Below, piece after piece: positions 1 through 10,346 of a stretch of 64,000 bases of DNA (the first letter of the stretch is position 1; each line of letters opens with the position of its first letter). A model generated the notes under the pieces. That model saw only the letters and a list, made by a program, of their open reading frames with translations. It had not been told where the DNA came from and ran no database searches. This DNA is from Girardinichthys multiradiatus (taxonomy: Eukaryota > Chordata > Actinopteri > Cyprinodontiformes > Goodeidae). The DNA lies in the NCBI RefSeq assembly GCF_021462225.1, contig NC_061797.1, forward strand, positions 28,171,093-28,235,092, read 5' to 3'. The translations under genes and the position numbers were made by a program.

Positions 1-471
1 TGAGCCGCCTGGATTAAGATGAGTGCTCAGACCTTCATATCTTAGACTAACTTCTCTAAAGCACTTGGCTTCCTCCAGTCACAACGGCATCCAAGTTCAT
101 TTTGGCCTGACACAGGCTGCTCCCTTGCTTGTAGAAGTAATACCAGATTACAGAGCAACTGTTGTTAAATGTTGATATAATGTGTTTTTCTTGTCCCCCC
201 TCACTGTTTGCACAGCTGTTCTCTAACAGCAGGTCATCTCACGGTTCTTCTCTTGTATGGCTTACTTTGGGCAAAACTGACATATCACTTCAGTTTAATA
301 CGCTTAGAAAACATTAATGTGTTGGCTGTGAGAGAAAACTTTTTTAATGAAAAAGTGTGGAATTTAGGTTCTATTATGCATATCTGGCACATATTAGCTT
401 ATAAGGCTAACTTATTTTCTTCCAAAATAGGGCTGTGAGAGTTAATTCATCTCTCTGACTCATTTGTACAG
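1..471. other. Non-coding DNA with two acceptor-like sites
   Basis: No recognisable gene or repeat. Two pyrimidine-rich tracts end in CAG on the plus strand: one ends at 213 (a run of T and C, then TTTGCACAG) and one at 471 (CTCTCTGACTCATTTGTACAG). The first is followed by about 33 open codons before a stop. The second leads into the candidate exon at 472. These may be real 3' splice sites of a gene whose earlier exons lie left of the window, or chance. Confidence 0.3.
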
Positions 472-732
472 AACAAGTCCAGACAAGCAACCAGCACCTT
501 AGAACACACCGACAGGGATCTCCGCAGCCCACAAAAGAGTGATATTTCACTAGAGCAAGAAAGTCTAAGAAAACAAAGCAAGAGGAGAAAAGAAAAACAC
601 CTTCTTGACAGCATTACTGTCTTTGTTGAATCAAAGCAGGAGACGATAAAAGAAACACCCATCAAAACAACCATTCAAAAAAAAATACCACCCTTGGGTG
701 CCTGTGGCAAACAAGGGAGGGGAACAGACTGA
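472..732 (+). other. Possible terminal coding exon (unrecognised)
   Basis: An 86-codon open frame starts directly after a good 3' splice site (pyrimidine tract then CAG at 469-471) and ends at TGA 730-732. The predicted peptide is hydrophilic and rich in Lys, Arg, Glu and Gln, with a basic patch (KQSKRRKEKH) near its middle, as seen in nuclear proteins. There is no internal start codon in this frame, so it could only be a continuation from an upstream exon. An AATAAA lies at 1493-1498, about 760 bp downstream, which would suit a 3' untranslated region. I do not recognise the protein. The region is A-rich, and such frames arise by chance, so this is a weak call that needs homology or RNA evidence. 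Confidence 0.22.
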
Positions 733-3240
733 GAAATGGGTCCACGGGTCAGTAATTGTACAAAGCAAAAGGTAGATTTACGTTTTAACAGAAGCCTGTG
801 CTCTATCTGTCTTCTTCCCCACCCCACCTTCCCTCTCTCTTTATGTGTACATGTGAGGAACCAGCAGGCTGGAAGCTCTCCCAGGACCCAGATGTGCTCT
901 GTCAACACCGAGATTCCAGAGAGGAAGCAGGGCTTTACAGCAGCAAGCTGCTCACACACAGCCAGAACCTGCAAAGACCGGGAGCCAGGGGAGAACAACC
1001 TGCTTCATGTAAACACAGACCTCCCTGTTCTCTGTCTGAGCCACTGGTTCTACTTCTACTCACTCGGAATGGCCATGGTCCAGAGCAAGCTGCAGCAGCA
1101 GCAACATAATCCTAGTGGTACTGTAGTGAGCCACAGAGTTCTTCCCTCCTCACTGGGCCCCCTTCTCTGCCTGCCACTGTCAAGAGGTAAATAGCTATTG
1201 GCTGCTCAATAAGTGGCTTCAGTGTGTTGGAGTAAGGGGCCTTTTTTCCTCCACACTCTCCCAGACTTGACAAGCATGTATTGACAGAGCAGTTACACAC
1301 TAACCCATTGGGGGAAATCCTCCACATTGTGCCCCAGGCAGCTGATAAATGGAACTCATACAGTACCTGTAAGCATGATCTCTTAAGCATGGGCCTGGAA
1401 AAGGTGCATTTTTGCACTCGAGCAACTTAATATTGCAGTACTAATGGAGACACAAGGAGAATGACGCTTTTAAGAAACATAATGTGATGAGAAATAAAAG
1501 ATAGGGAAAATACAGAAGAAGAGAAAACAATACAGCAAAACATGTTAATGTTTTGATTTTATTGCTCAAAGTGTGTTATTCTAATTTAATGTAACAGCAA
1601 AAATGACTAATGAAAACTAGGAATAGAAGCTAATATGTGCAATGGTTGAAGGTAAACTTAATACTAAGTTTGGAAATTTCGATAAAGAATTAACCTCTCA
1701 ACTTTTTTCTGAATACGAAGACACTATAACATAGTGAAAAGACAAACAGATAACTGACATTACAAGGAAAATAGAGTGGAGATCCAGTGATATTACTGGC
1801 TACTGGCGTTATATACCATCTAAATACCCTGTCCAAGCAAAGCGAAGGTCACATGCAAAGCGAGAGTCACTAATGTCCATAAGAGAAGCCTGTTCAGATA
1901 GGTGAAGTCAGCGGTGCAGCCCCCAACGCATTGTGGAGGTGCGTTGCTACCTCCGCTTCTTCCCTTTAACTCCCTTTCATGTCCGACCCACTGCTGATAA
2001 ATAGCTAGGGGTGCAGCACTTGCTTTCACTTTGTGATATGATGTCAGTAACCTTCATTGATCTGCTGGCGGGTAGGTAGGCCTTATCACTGCCTCTCCCT
2101 TGTGATATACTGTGATCCAGGGCCCTGACTGCTTTTTAATACACTGCACTTTAGGTAGCGGTGTCGTAGGCTAACCACCTCAGCAACTAACACCTGAGGC
2201 CATATTTTACAGCAGTGCTGTGATGGCCACACAGATTATGAAGAAACTAACCCTTGAAAAGCCTGCCAGCCAAACGATAACACTGGCTAAAGCAGAGAAG
2301 CAGTTGTAAGGAATTCTCTGGTTTGATCATGTACTTTGGTAGACCTTTATGGGCCAGGAATTGTATGGAGAGGAGCACAAGCCTGCAAAGTCAAGCTTTA
2401 AGAACGACATGTTGTAAAAGAGGGTATGATATTCCTTATTAACGCCATCAACCCATTGCATTTCCCACCCTAAATCTTTACAATCCTCTCTTGCTTCCAG
2501 TTGGATCCCTTCAATCCTTTGGCTTTGTTCACAGCACTACCTGTGCTGTGTTTTTAAGTCTAATCAAGCACCTCTGTCAGAACATACAGCATGTGTGTTG
2601 ACAGAGCGCAAGACTCTATGCAGGGCTGAATTAGTGCTGACAGATACTTCCTCCCACCAGATTTGTTCATGTGCCTACTCTGAGACAACGCCTGATCTGA
2701 TTGGCAGGAGTTTCATTCACATCTTATGAACCTTTGAGCAAACAAAATAGCAACAAAGATGCCAGGTATTGCACTGGGAAATGATTAGCTTTATATAGCA
2801 TGGATTACAGTTACAAAATTGTAGAAGTGATTATGGTAATTAAGGAAAATGTGTGCAAACTTAGAGGAAAAAACGTTGTATCAAAGTTATATATCTTATA
2901 TAATTAATACACAGCAAGGCACACTCCAGCTAACAAAAACACCCATGCATACGAGTTGGAGAAGGTTGCAGATAAAGAACACTGGGCGACTAGCAAGAGA
3001 ATTATCCCAACTATTGATTTTAGCTGTTGGGTATTACAGAAGGAAACAGCGGGTTTATCAGGCCAAGATCCCTCTGCACTTTTACTAACTAAACGAGTAT
3101 TTTCTGGGCTTATCAGGCAAAAAGCCTATTACTGATGTTCTCAGCCTCCCCCACAAACAGACAAAGGGAGACATTGGCCACTATTATGTAGCTATTGCTT
3201 GGGTTGGATTATGTCACACTTTTTGGAGACCTAATATACT
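733..3240. other. Unique non-coding DNA
   Basis: No gene recognised. 1493-1498 is an AATAAA hexamer that could serve the candidate exon at 472-732. The stretch 1820-2240 is less AT-rich, has few simple repeats and looks like unique, possibly constrained sequence. I see no transposon here. The scattered short frames are not protein-like. Confidence 0.4.
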
Positions 3241-3264
3241 TATCTATCTATCTATCTATATCTA
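3241..3264. repeat. (TATC)n microsatellite
   Basis: Short tetranucleotide tract of about six TATC units, ending in an imperfect TATATC. Confidence 0.85.
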
Positions 3265-4304
3265 GCACATCACAAAACCAAAGGATGCTCACATAGTCTC
3301 CTTTAACATGACATTCCTCAGGTGTATTGCACACTTTATTATATTTATGCATAATGGACTTGTGACCTCCTCAACAATCTTTTGTACATCTTCCTCTATC
3401 ACTATCTCTTTCTGTCTTCCTCTGGGTTAATGCACTTTCTATGGCTTCTGTATATGATAAATACAGGCAGAGATAATGGGAAGTGCTATAATCCCTGAGT
3501 AGAGCCTAATTCTGGTCTTAAACATAAAGCATAAAAAGTATATGTTTTAATTGGAGACTGCAAAGATACTTGTGGAGGTAACTCCAAAGATGTCTTATCT
3601 ATGTTCTAGGAATAGAGACTGCTCTGTATCTGCTGGCATGAATTGAAAGTTCACTTGTTGTTTTAATACAAAATTATACTTGAATGAATACAGATATTAA
3701 TATTCTAACAATATTATTAATCGAACAAAAAACCCCAACAATAGCTGTGGAAATCCATAAACTGATCAGTCCACAATCCCAAGGGTTGTCTTAATACATA
3801 TGAAATACGCACAATACTATGTGCTTGTGCCAATGTCTGTGAATGTATTGGGGTGTAAAATGATCTCAAGGAGATGAGATTATAATTGAAAATCATAAAA
3901 CATATGGTTTCATTATTTGCATTTCTAATCACAAGCAGAATGAGTGGGCAGAAAATGTTATTGACAAACTGCAAAACAGAACAAAGTCATAAAGAAATGA
4001 AATAACATCCTACAGGTCAGCCAAAGTACCTATACATCATGGATTTATAACACATTTTAAATAAATGAAACTACTATGCTATTTTACAAGCAAAACATTC
4101 AACTACTGAGTGAGAACAACGTCATGGTTCATTCTACAAGGGTTCTCATGAGGTGTACCACCAGATCTACTGTGAGGAGTGGCACTCACGGTGTCACAGA
4201 AGGAGGATGGAGATCCAAGTCCAAACTTAGCACCGACAAAGGGGTAGTGCTCACCTGCCACCTGCCCTGCCTTTATGTCTCCAAGCCAGGCCTGTAATTT
4301 GCTT
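3265..4304. other. AT-rich non-coding DNA
   Basis: No gene or repeat family recognised. Sequence is AT-rich and the short frames have no protein-like features. Confidence 0.4.
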
Positions 4305-4335
4305 GGTCTCTGAGATAAATCTTATCTCAGAGACC
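4305..4335. promoter_or_regulatory. 31-bp palindrome with opposed GATA sites
   Basis: Perfect inverted repeat: arm GGTCTCTGAGATAA (4305-4318), 3-bp spacer ATC, and the exact reverse complement TTATCTCAGAGACC (4322-4335). Each arm carries an AGATAA core, the preferred GATA-factor site, in opposite orientation. The sequence just downstream (4336-4440) is unique and contains CAAT and ATTGAT-type motifs. Function as a paired GATA element is inference. Confidence 0.45.
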
Positions 4336-5959
4336 TGATTAAGTTTTTAATTTACACACCAATCAATAGCCCAGGTCTATTGGCAATGTGTCTAAAACTC
4401 TATTTACTAAAGGATTCCCTGCTATCAATTGATCAAGGACCCGGCAGCCATAAATTATGGGAACATGTGTGTGCATGAGCGAGAGTGAGGGAGGCACAAG
4501 GAAAGGGTGAAAAAGTACTGCAAAAGGGGAAAAATTCAAAGAGCCTGAACATATTTGGCTGATTTTTTGCGAAGAATGGAAAGATAAGCTGTAGCCTGCT
4601 AACATCCACTTTAGGTTGGTGCATGTGGCCTGGGAGCAAGACAAACACACAGAAACCTCTGTTTAAAATGTTTCAAAAGGTCTCCCTAAACGTCATCCAA
4701 TGACAAGAGGAAGCTGAGTGACTTCTAAAGATTCACATCCAGTACGGTCATGCTAAATATCTGGACAAGTGAGACATCCTCCCACTTCAGGCCCTTTCTG
4801 CATTAGTGCCATAAGCTGTTTACAGAGTCTACTTTCCCAACCGAACAGTAAAAACAGAAATTTGCAGGGGTTTGCAGGGGTCTGGGTTGCAAATACAGAG
4901 TGACTACATAAAGCTTTGTTACGAAGAAATATTTATTAGAAAACTAAGCGTACAATTTTTTTTAAGCACAGATCCATCAATTCAACATCCAAGACCACAG
5001 GTTTCATGTTGATTCATGTAGTCAGAAGTTAAATATTTGAATGGTCAGACCTGTAGAGGTGTGATTCTGTAAATACACAAAGACACTGTCATTTTTACTA
5101 AGAGCTAGAGGGGACAGATACCATCCAGCCCCTCTCAGCTATTCCCATGCAAAGAAAGTGAAGGGGAGGGAAAGGAGGGCAAACGTTATCACCGTGGAGA
5201 AAGTGTCGTCATGGCGGTTCTGCACTGACCCTGCTGACTCGCCGATTCCTTAACATGAGATCATTTTGGACAGCTGACCTCAATATCACTGAGCTCTGCG
5301 GACGAAACGGATCCAGTGGAACTTCTTATTCCCTGCACCCTGCTGCCAAAATATAAGCAGGATGCACATTTAGAGCTTTTTTTCCTGTAACAACATTAAC
5401 AGGAATTAAAGGAATTCCCAGAATAAAGTGAGCATATTATCCCACAACTACCTACCCCCGGCCAATGCTCTCTATAAAAGTATAAAAATTTGTTTTTGTT
5501 TGTGAACAGGGCAAGCAAACTACCCTGGTATGTTTTCCAGCTTGTACTTAAAATTACAACATACAATCATAAGGCAGAAAAACATTGTCATAACAAATGT
5601 TTAGGCGGAAGTTCTGCACTACTTTGTCATTAGTGGAGAAGCTGTCTGGTAAAATCAGGCATAAACATGTGTCAGAATTACATGTAATTATAGTTGGGAA
5701 AACTTCCGCATGAGAGTATGAATCACCTCTGCAGCTGGCTGGCATGGCAGGAGAGAAAACAGTACCCTGCTATCCTCACCTTCATAACTGCAGTGGGGGA
5801 GGGGTACAAACCATGGGAGACGTGCTGTCTAAAAAAGACAGACAGTCTCATACGAAGTCAGAGTGGCCGGCTTGCTGGTCCTCTGCTGGATTATCTAAAG
5901 AGCCACCGACGGATATGTGTAATCATCCCCATGTTTCTCTCTCACTCTGCCTCTCTGGC
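4336..5959. other. Unique non-coding DNA
   Basis: No gene recognised. A short direct repeat (TTTGCAGGGG twice) lies at about 4861-4880. 5080-5480 is of mixed composition and free of simple repeats. No transposon is visible. Confidence 0.4.
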
Positions 5960-6190
5960 TAATGTCTCCGCCTGATTCGATTGAAGCAATTAGGCAGTAA
6001 TCTATAGAGCAAGGGAGTGATGGAAACATTTCCCACTGTCCTCCTCTTGTTTCTCAGAGCTGCTATAATTAGCTAACTTTGTTTCTCATTAAACATCAAA
6101 GGAGTATTTACATACCCAGATCCAATTTGCCTCTGTGGAGCCTAGCCCTTTTAAACCATTGTGAAATCCTGAAACATGTCTTTAAACATA
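5960..6190. promoter_or_regulatory. Enhancer-like non-coding block
   Basis: Repeat-free block with several clustered motifs: a homeodomain core TAATTA at 6066-6071, CAATTAG near 5987, and a TCF/LEF-type ATCAAAGG at 6095-6102. This pattern is typical of conserved non-coding enhancers near developmental genes. I cannot test conservation here, so the call rests on motif density only. Confidence 0.25.
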
Positions 6191-6651
6191 GGAATGAGGG
6201 AGCTGCGATCTACAATTAATTCAATCAAACATTTGTTTAAATCAGTAGGATACAATGGATCTAGTGGGTACAGAGTACAACAAGTACAATATGAAAATGC
6301 CAGTGTGTGCAGAAAACAGCTAGAATAATAAGTTTAAAACAGGGAGTGTTTGTAGATAGACATAGACCTCATAAACCGCCTGTGCTGAAATCAATTTTGA
6401 TTAAACCAGCTTTTATAGAAATGCACAAATTCATTGTTCTAACATTAACTAAAAGGACATATGTTTGTTTCCTGTTACATGGGGTGAAAAAAAGGCCACT
6501 AGATATGGATTCCAAGAGTTTATAATAAAGATTTAAGCAGAATACATAATGTAACTACGTCTCTACATCTGTCCCAACAATTCAAACATAATCAGCTCAG
6601 ACTGTGGATGAGACAGTCATACACTGTGTGTTGTGCTGGATATACAACATG
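6191..6651. other. AT-rich non-coding DNA
   Basis: AT-rich left flank of the complete Tc1-like transposon. No gene or other repeat recognised. The TA at 6652-6653 is the left copy of that element's target dinucleotide. Confidence 0.4.
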
Positions 6652-6653
6652 TA

Positions 6654-7923
6654 CAGGGGTTGGACAATGAAACTGAAACACGTGGTTTTAGACCACAGTA
6701 ATTTATTAGTATGGTGTAGGGCCTCCTTTTGCGGCCAATACAGCGTCAATTCGTCTTGGGAATGACATATACAAGTCCTGCACAGTGGTCAGAGGGATTT
6801 TAAGCCATTCTTCTTGCAGGATAGTGGCCAGGTCACTACGTGATACTGGTGGAGGAAAATGTTTCCTGACTCGCTCCTGCAAAACACCCCAAAGTGGCTC
6901 AATAATATTTAGATCTGGTAACTGTGCAGGCCATGGGAGATGTTCAACTTCACTTTCATGTTCATCAAACCAATCTTTCACCAGTCTTGCTGTGTGTATT
7001 GGTGCATTGTCATCCTGATACACGGCACCGCCTTCAGGATACAATGTTTGAACCATTGGATGCACATGGTCCTCAGGAATGGTTCGGTAGTCCTTGGCAG
7101 TGACGTGCCCATCTAGCACAAGTATTGGGCCAAGGGAATGCCATGATATGGCAGCCCAAACCATCATTGATCCACCCCCATGCTTCACTCTGGGCATGCA
7201 ACAGTCTGGGTGGTACGCTTCTTTGGGGCTTCTCCACACCGTAACTCTCCCGGATGTGGGGAAAACAGTAAAGGTGGACTCCTCAGAGAACAATACATGT
7301 TTCACATTGTCCACAGCCCAAGATTTGCGCTCCTTGCACCATTGAAACCGACGTTTAGCATTGGCATGAGTGGCCAAAGGTTTGGCTATAGCATCCCGGC
7401 CGTGTATATTGACCCTGTGGAGCTCCCGACGGACAGTTCTGGTGGAAACAGGAGAGTTGAGGTGCACATTTAATTCTGCCGTGATTTGGGCAGCCGTGGT
7501 TTTATGTTTTTTGGATACAATCCGGGTTAGCACCCGAACATCCCTTTCAGACAGCTTCCTCTTGCGTCCACAGTTAATCCTGTTGTATATGGTTCGTCCT
7601 TCTTGGTGGTATGTTGACATTACCCTGGATACCGTGGCTCTTGATACATCACAAAGACTTGAAGTCTTGGTCACAGATGCGCCAGCAAGATGTGCACCAA
7701 CAATTTGTCCTCTTTTGAACTCTGGTATGTCACCCATAATGTTGTGTGCATTTCAATATTTTGAGCAAAACTGTGCTCTTACCCTGCTAATTGAACCTTC
7801 ACACTCTGCTCTTACTGGTGCAATGTGCAATCAATGAAGACTGGCTACCAGGCTGGTCCAATTTAGCCATGAAACCTCCCACACTAAAATGACAGGTGTT
7901 TCAGTTTCATTGTCCAACCCCTG
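6654..7923 (-). mobile_element. Complete Tc1-like DNA transposon (D36E type)
   Basis: A 1270-bp element bounded by TA dinucleotides at 6652-6653 and 7924-7925, the usual Tc1/mariner target duplication. The terminal inverted repeats are perfect over 28 bp (6654-6681 and 7896-7923), beginning CAGGGGTTGGACAATG. They are short, unlike the roughly 200-bp repeats of the element at 36587. One full-length transposase frame fills the interior on the minus strand. The intact ends, exact TA flanks and uninterrupted frame show a relatively recent insertion. The sequence is close to what I remember as a common teleost Tc1-like repeat, but I cannot measure divergence. Confidence 0.96.
6706..7737 (-). CDS. 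Tc1-like transposase, full length, first catalytic Asp changed
   Basis: Cut-and-paste transposase of 343 aa, which would bind the element's inverted repeats in the nucleus and move the DNA at TA sites. Residues about 8-40 and 70-110 form the paired helix-turn-helix DNA-binding region, linked by a basic GRKRK motif near residue 57. The DDE catalytic domain follows: the first motif reads VLFSEEST, so residue 152 is Glu where the family has Asp. The second Asp is D243 (QDDNAP) and the third acidic residue is E280 (PDLNIIE), 36 residues later. The glycine-rich GGGSMMVW is present near 187. The start is the only plausible Met and lies just inside the right inverted repeat. The frame is unbroken, but D152E probably reduces or abolishes activity. 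The residue 152 codon is GAG at 7284-7282. Confidence 0.95.
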   Translation of the reverse strand: MGDIPEFKRGQIVGAHLAGASVTKTSSLCDVSRATVSRVMSTYHQEGRTIYNRINCGRKRKLSERDVRVLTRIVSKKHKTTAAQITAELNVHLNSPVSTRTVRRELHRVNIHGRDAIAKPLATHANAKRRFQWCKERKSWAVDNVKHVLFSEESTFTVFPTSGRVTVWRSPKEAYHPDCCMPRVKHGGGSMMVWAAISWHSLGPILVLDGHVTAKDYRTIPEDHVHPMVQTLYPEGGAVYQDDNAPIHTARLVKDWFDEHESEVEHLPWPAQLPDLNIIEPLWGVLQERVRKHFPPPVSRSDLATILQEEWLKIPLTTVQDLYMSFPRRIDAVLAAKGGPTPY

Positions 7924-7925
7924 TA

Positions 7926-8384
7926 TGTAGTGCATGCAAATTGAATATCCAGACTATTTTTAGTTTTGCAAAGCTAGATTTCCAAACTTCCTAAGGATAC
8001 CCCAGAACACACATATGCACATGCGTAAACATATAAATATGCAAATTAGCCCCACCTCTGACTTAACGGCTGTCGATGCAGCAGCTGCTCACTCTTAATT
8101 CCATTTAAACACGCTTCATCGTTGGTCTGACAAATACAACAAAGGTTAGCACCGTATAAGCTAGTAATGTGTTGCTAATGTTAAACAAACCGCTTTCCCT
8201 AACCACATAAATTCCCACTCCTCCAATCTCTGGGACTGGTTCCCTAAGTTTGTTTTATGAAAAAAAAAGACAAGGCAGGCTTTATCTATGCCTTGTAAAA
8301 GTACATAGGTCCTGGTTAAAGAGTATAAATGAAGGGATTGAAAGCACATTTTGCTTATAAATAAAAATGTGGTACTACTAAAAG
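7926..8384. other. Non-coding DNA
   Basis: Unique AT-rich DNA to the right of the Tc1-like insertion. An A-run lies at about 8260-8268. No gene recognised. Confidence 0.4.
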
Positions 8385-8600
8385 TTTCATGTTTTAGCCA
8401 GTTGTTAGCATGGTTGCCTCATAACAAGAACGTCCCAATGAAACTGTGTGAAATTGGCCTGTTCTCCTCATGCATGCTTGGGTTTTCTCCAGGTACTCAA
8501 GCTTCATCCCAAAGTCCAGAAACATGTATGCTATGTTGCCTGATCACCCTCTTGTATTCTAGATGCTCCCCATGATAAGTTATTGGAATAATGACTCTAA
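8385..8600 (+). mobile_element. Degenerate teleost SINE-like repeat (tRNA-like head)
   Basis: From about 8395 the sequence follows a common fish interspersed repeat: a tRNA-like head (GTTGTTAGCATGGTTGCCTC), then the recurrent segments CTGTTCTCCTCATGCATG, GGGTTTTCTCCAGGTACTC and CATCCCAAAGTCC. It is the same family, in opposite orientation, as the copy at 45870-46200. The copy is diverged and its ends are approximate. I recognise the repeat but am not sure of its formal family name. Confidence 0.6.
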
Positions 8601-9272
8601 ACTAAACTGCATTCTTTCTTTTATTGTAGCTGGTAATCTAACTAATGACTTGTTGCATTGTTACAACACCGTTACTGTTACCGACAACAAAATGTGGTGT
8701 GTACTATAATTCAGCACACTGAGGGTTAAAGCTGCCTTCATCTGACCAGGAGCTGAGGGGGAAAAAACAATCACAGAAGTGCTGCTGATTGGCTGAGGAT
8801 GAGTAACATAGTCATTGCGAAGCAACCAGAGGCAGACTTGGGCAGGTGTTCTATGTTCAAGTATCTATATGTGAACTGTAATTTATGCCATGGATCAATG
8901 TTTTACATCAATTGTAAGCAGATTGAATCACATAAAACACCTCTCAATGTCACATGCTTCAACAAAACTAGTCACCAAAAATAATTATGTTGATCCTAGC
9001 AGGCTCAGCCCAAACCCAGGTGAGATTAACATGAGCTCAGCGAATAAAGGATGGGGTGACGCTATCCAAGCAATCTAAACTTGATTTGAAGTCAGATTAT
9101 TTCAAATTAGGATCACATGTAATGGACTCTGAATGGATAAACACTAATAAAGAGAATTTCACTAAGATACAATGTAGCCATGCCATCCAGTACTCCAGTA
9201 GAGACTGTTTAGCCATGGGAAGGATGTCTTCAGGAAGAGGTTCTCTTATGAGAGGTTTGAGAAGCTTCTTGG
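8601..9272. other. Non-coding DNA
   Basis: Unique sequence with no recognisable gene. It runs into the (GGAT)n tract. Confidence 0.4.
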
Positions 9273-9418
9273 GGATGGATGGATGGATGGATGGATGGAT
9301 GGATGGATGGATGGATGGATGGATGGATGGATGGATGGATGGATGGATGGATGGATGGATGGATGGATGGATGGATGGAAGGATGGATGGATGGATGGAT
9401 GGATGGATGGATGGATGG
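9273..9418. repeat. (GGAT)n microsatellite
   Basis: About 36 GGAT units over 146 bp with a single GGAA interruption near 9377. It is open in several frames on both strands, giving apparent Met-Asp-Gly-Trp or Ile-His-Pro-Ser repeat proteins that are not genes. Confidence 0.97.
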
Positions 9419-9964
9419 TGTACTACAACTATGCTGTAAGAACAGCACTTGTGTGACTGAGATAGATTGTCACAAGGTAGAGACAACCATGGAGTTTAAA
9501 TGTTTTATTACCTGATTACATGTTTATATATTAGTTTCATAATACAGTGCACCTACTTTTCAGTTTTACACTAAAGCCACTTCAGCTGTTTATTTTTGTG
9601 TGGACGAAAATCCTCGTACAGCCACAGTTGTGACACTTTGGCTTCCTTAATTTGCACTGCAGTGCTTGACAAGCATCATTTAATTGTATTGTTATTTAAT
9701 AGCCAGTTTCAACCTGTTGATGTGGAATAAATATTAAAAGTTCTATAGAATGTATTTTGTTTTATTGTTCTATTACAGATATAGAAGTTATTTTATCTAC
9801 AATTCAAAATTTAATTTGATTGGTGTGTTGTTTCATTTTATCACACAGTAACATTTGAATAGTTTAAATTAGTGTATCCTGTTTGTAATTCCTACTGTCC
9901 ATTCCTAGTGTCCATTTACTGAATCATACATTCATACTTTTTTGTTAGATTGTTTTTAATTTTC
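9419..9964. other. AT-rich non-coding DNA
   Basis: AT-rich sequence with no identified family. It may be part of an older repeat, since SINE and hAT pieces follow immediately, but I cannot define boundaries. Confidence 0.35.
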
Positions 9965-10125
9965 CACTAGTCGCCTGTATTGACAGTTAACAGACAGAAA
10001 ATGGGCTGAGGGAGAAAATGGGAACACATGCTGCAAAGGTTTCAATGTCGGGAATCGAACCCAGGACGGCTGTGTCGAGGAGTATGGCCTCTGTATGTGG
10101 AGCACTGCTCTACCTCTACAACATC
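9965..10125 (-). mobile_element. tRNA-derived SINE relic
   Basis: Read on the minus strand, 10122-10040 resembles a tRNA: GGTAGAGCAGTGCTC (A-box-like) followed by GGGTTCGATTCCCG (B box, near 10050). It continues into a tail resembling a common fish SINE (TTTGCAGCATGTGTTCCC). The RNA polymerase III promoter boxes are partly kept, but the copy is short and diverged. It is not a tRNA gene, because the anticodon arm and acceptor pairing do not form. Confidence 0.6.
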
Positions 10126-10230
10126 TATGCCTGAATCATATATTTAGTTTTATAATAAACATTTAAACATTTAAATTCTGTTAAGAGAGGATCCAAATGC
10201 TTTTTCATTTTTAAACATTTATTTAAAAAA

Positions 10231-10346
10231 CAGTTACAGGTCAATAACTTTTTTAATGTAACTTAGTTACTAACTCAGTTACTTTTTTGAAGAAGTAACA
10301 AGTAGCTATAACTAATTATGTTTTTAAAGTAACTTGCCCTACATTG
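10231..10346. mobile_element. hAT-like non-autonomous element fragment
   Basis: Contains the AAGTAACTTGCCC...ACATTG terminus and the repeated AGTTACT, GTAACT and AGTAAC units typical of a common fish hAT-type non-autonomous element (its terminus usually reads CAGTGTTGGGCAAGTTACT on the other strand). Only one end and its subterminal repeats are present. No 8-bp target duplication could be paired. Confidence 0.55.

Noticed and set aside
6785..7837. Plus-strand frames across the Tc1-like element
   Set aside because: Antisense shadows of the transposase gene.
9056..9515. Apparent repeat proteins (Met-Asp-Gly-Trp on plus, Ile-His-Pro-Ser on minus)
   Set aside because: These are translations of the (GGAT)n microsatellite, which is open in several frames. 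There is no gene context.
10040..10122. tRNA gene on the minus strand
   Set aside because: A and B boxes are recognisable, but the arms do not pair and a SINE body follows, so it is a SINE relic.
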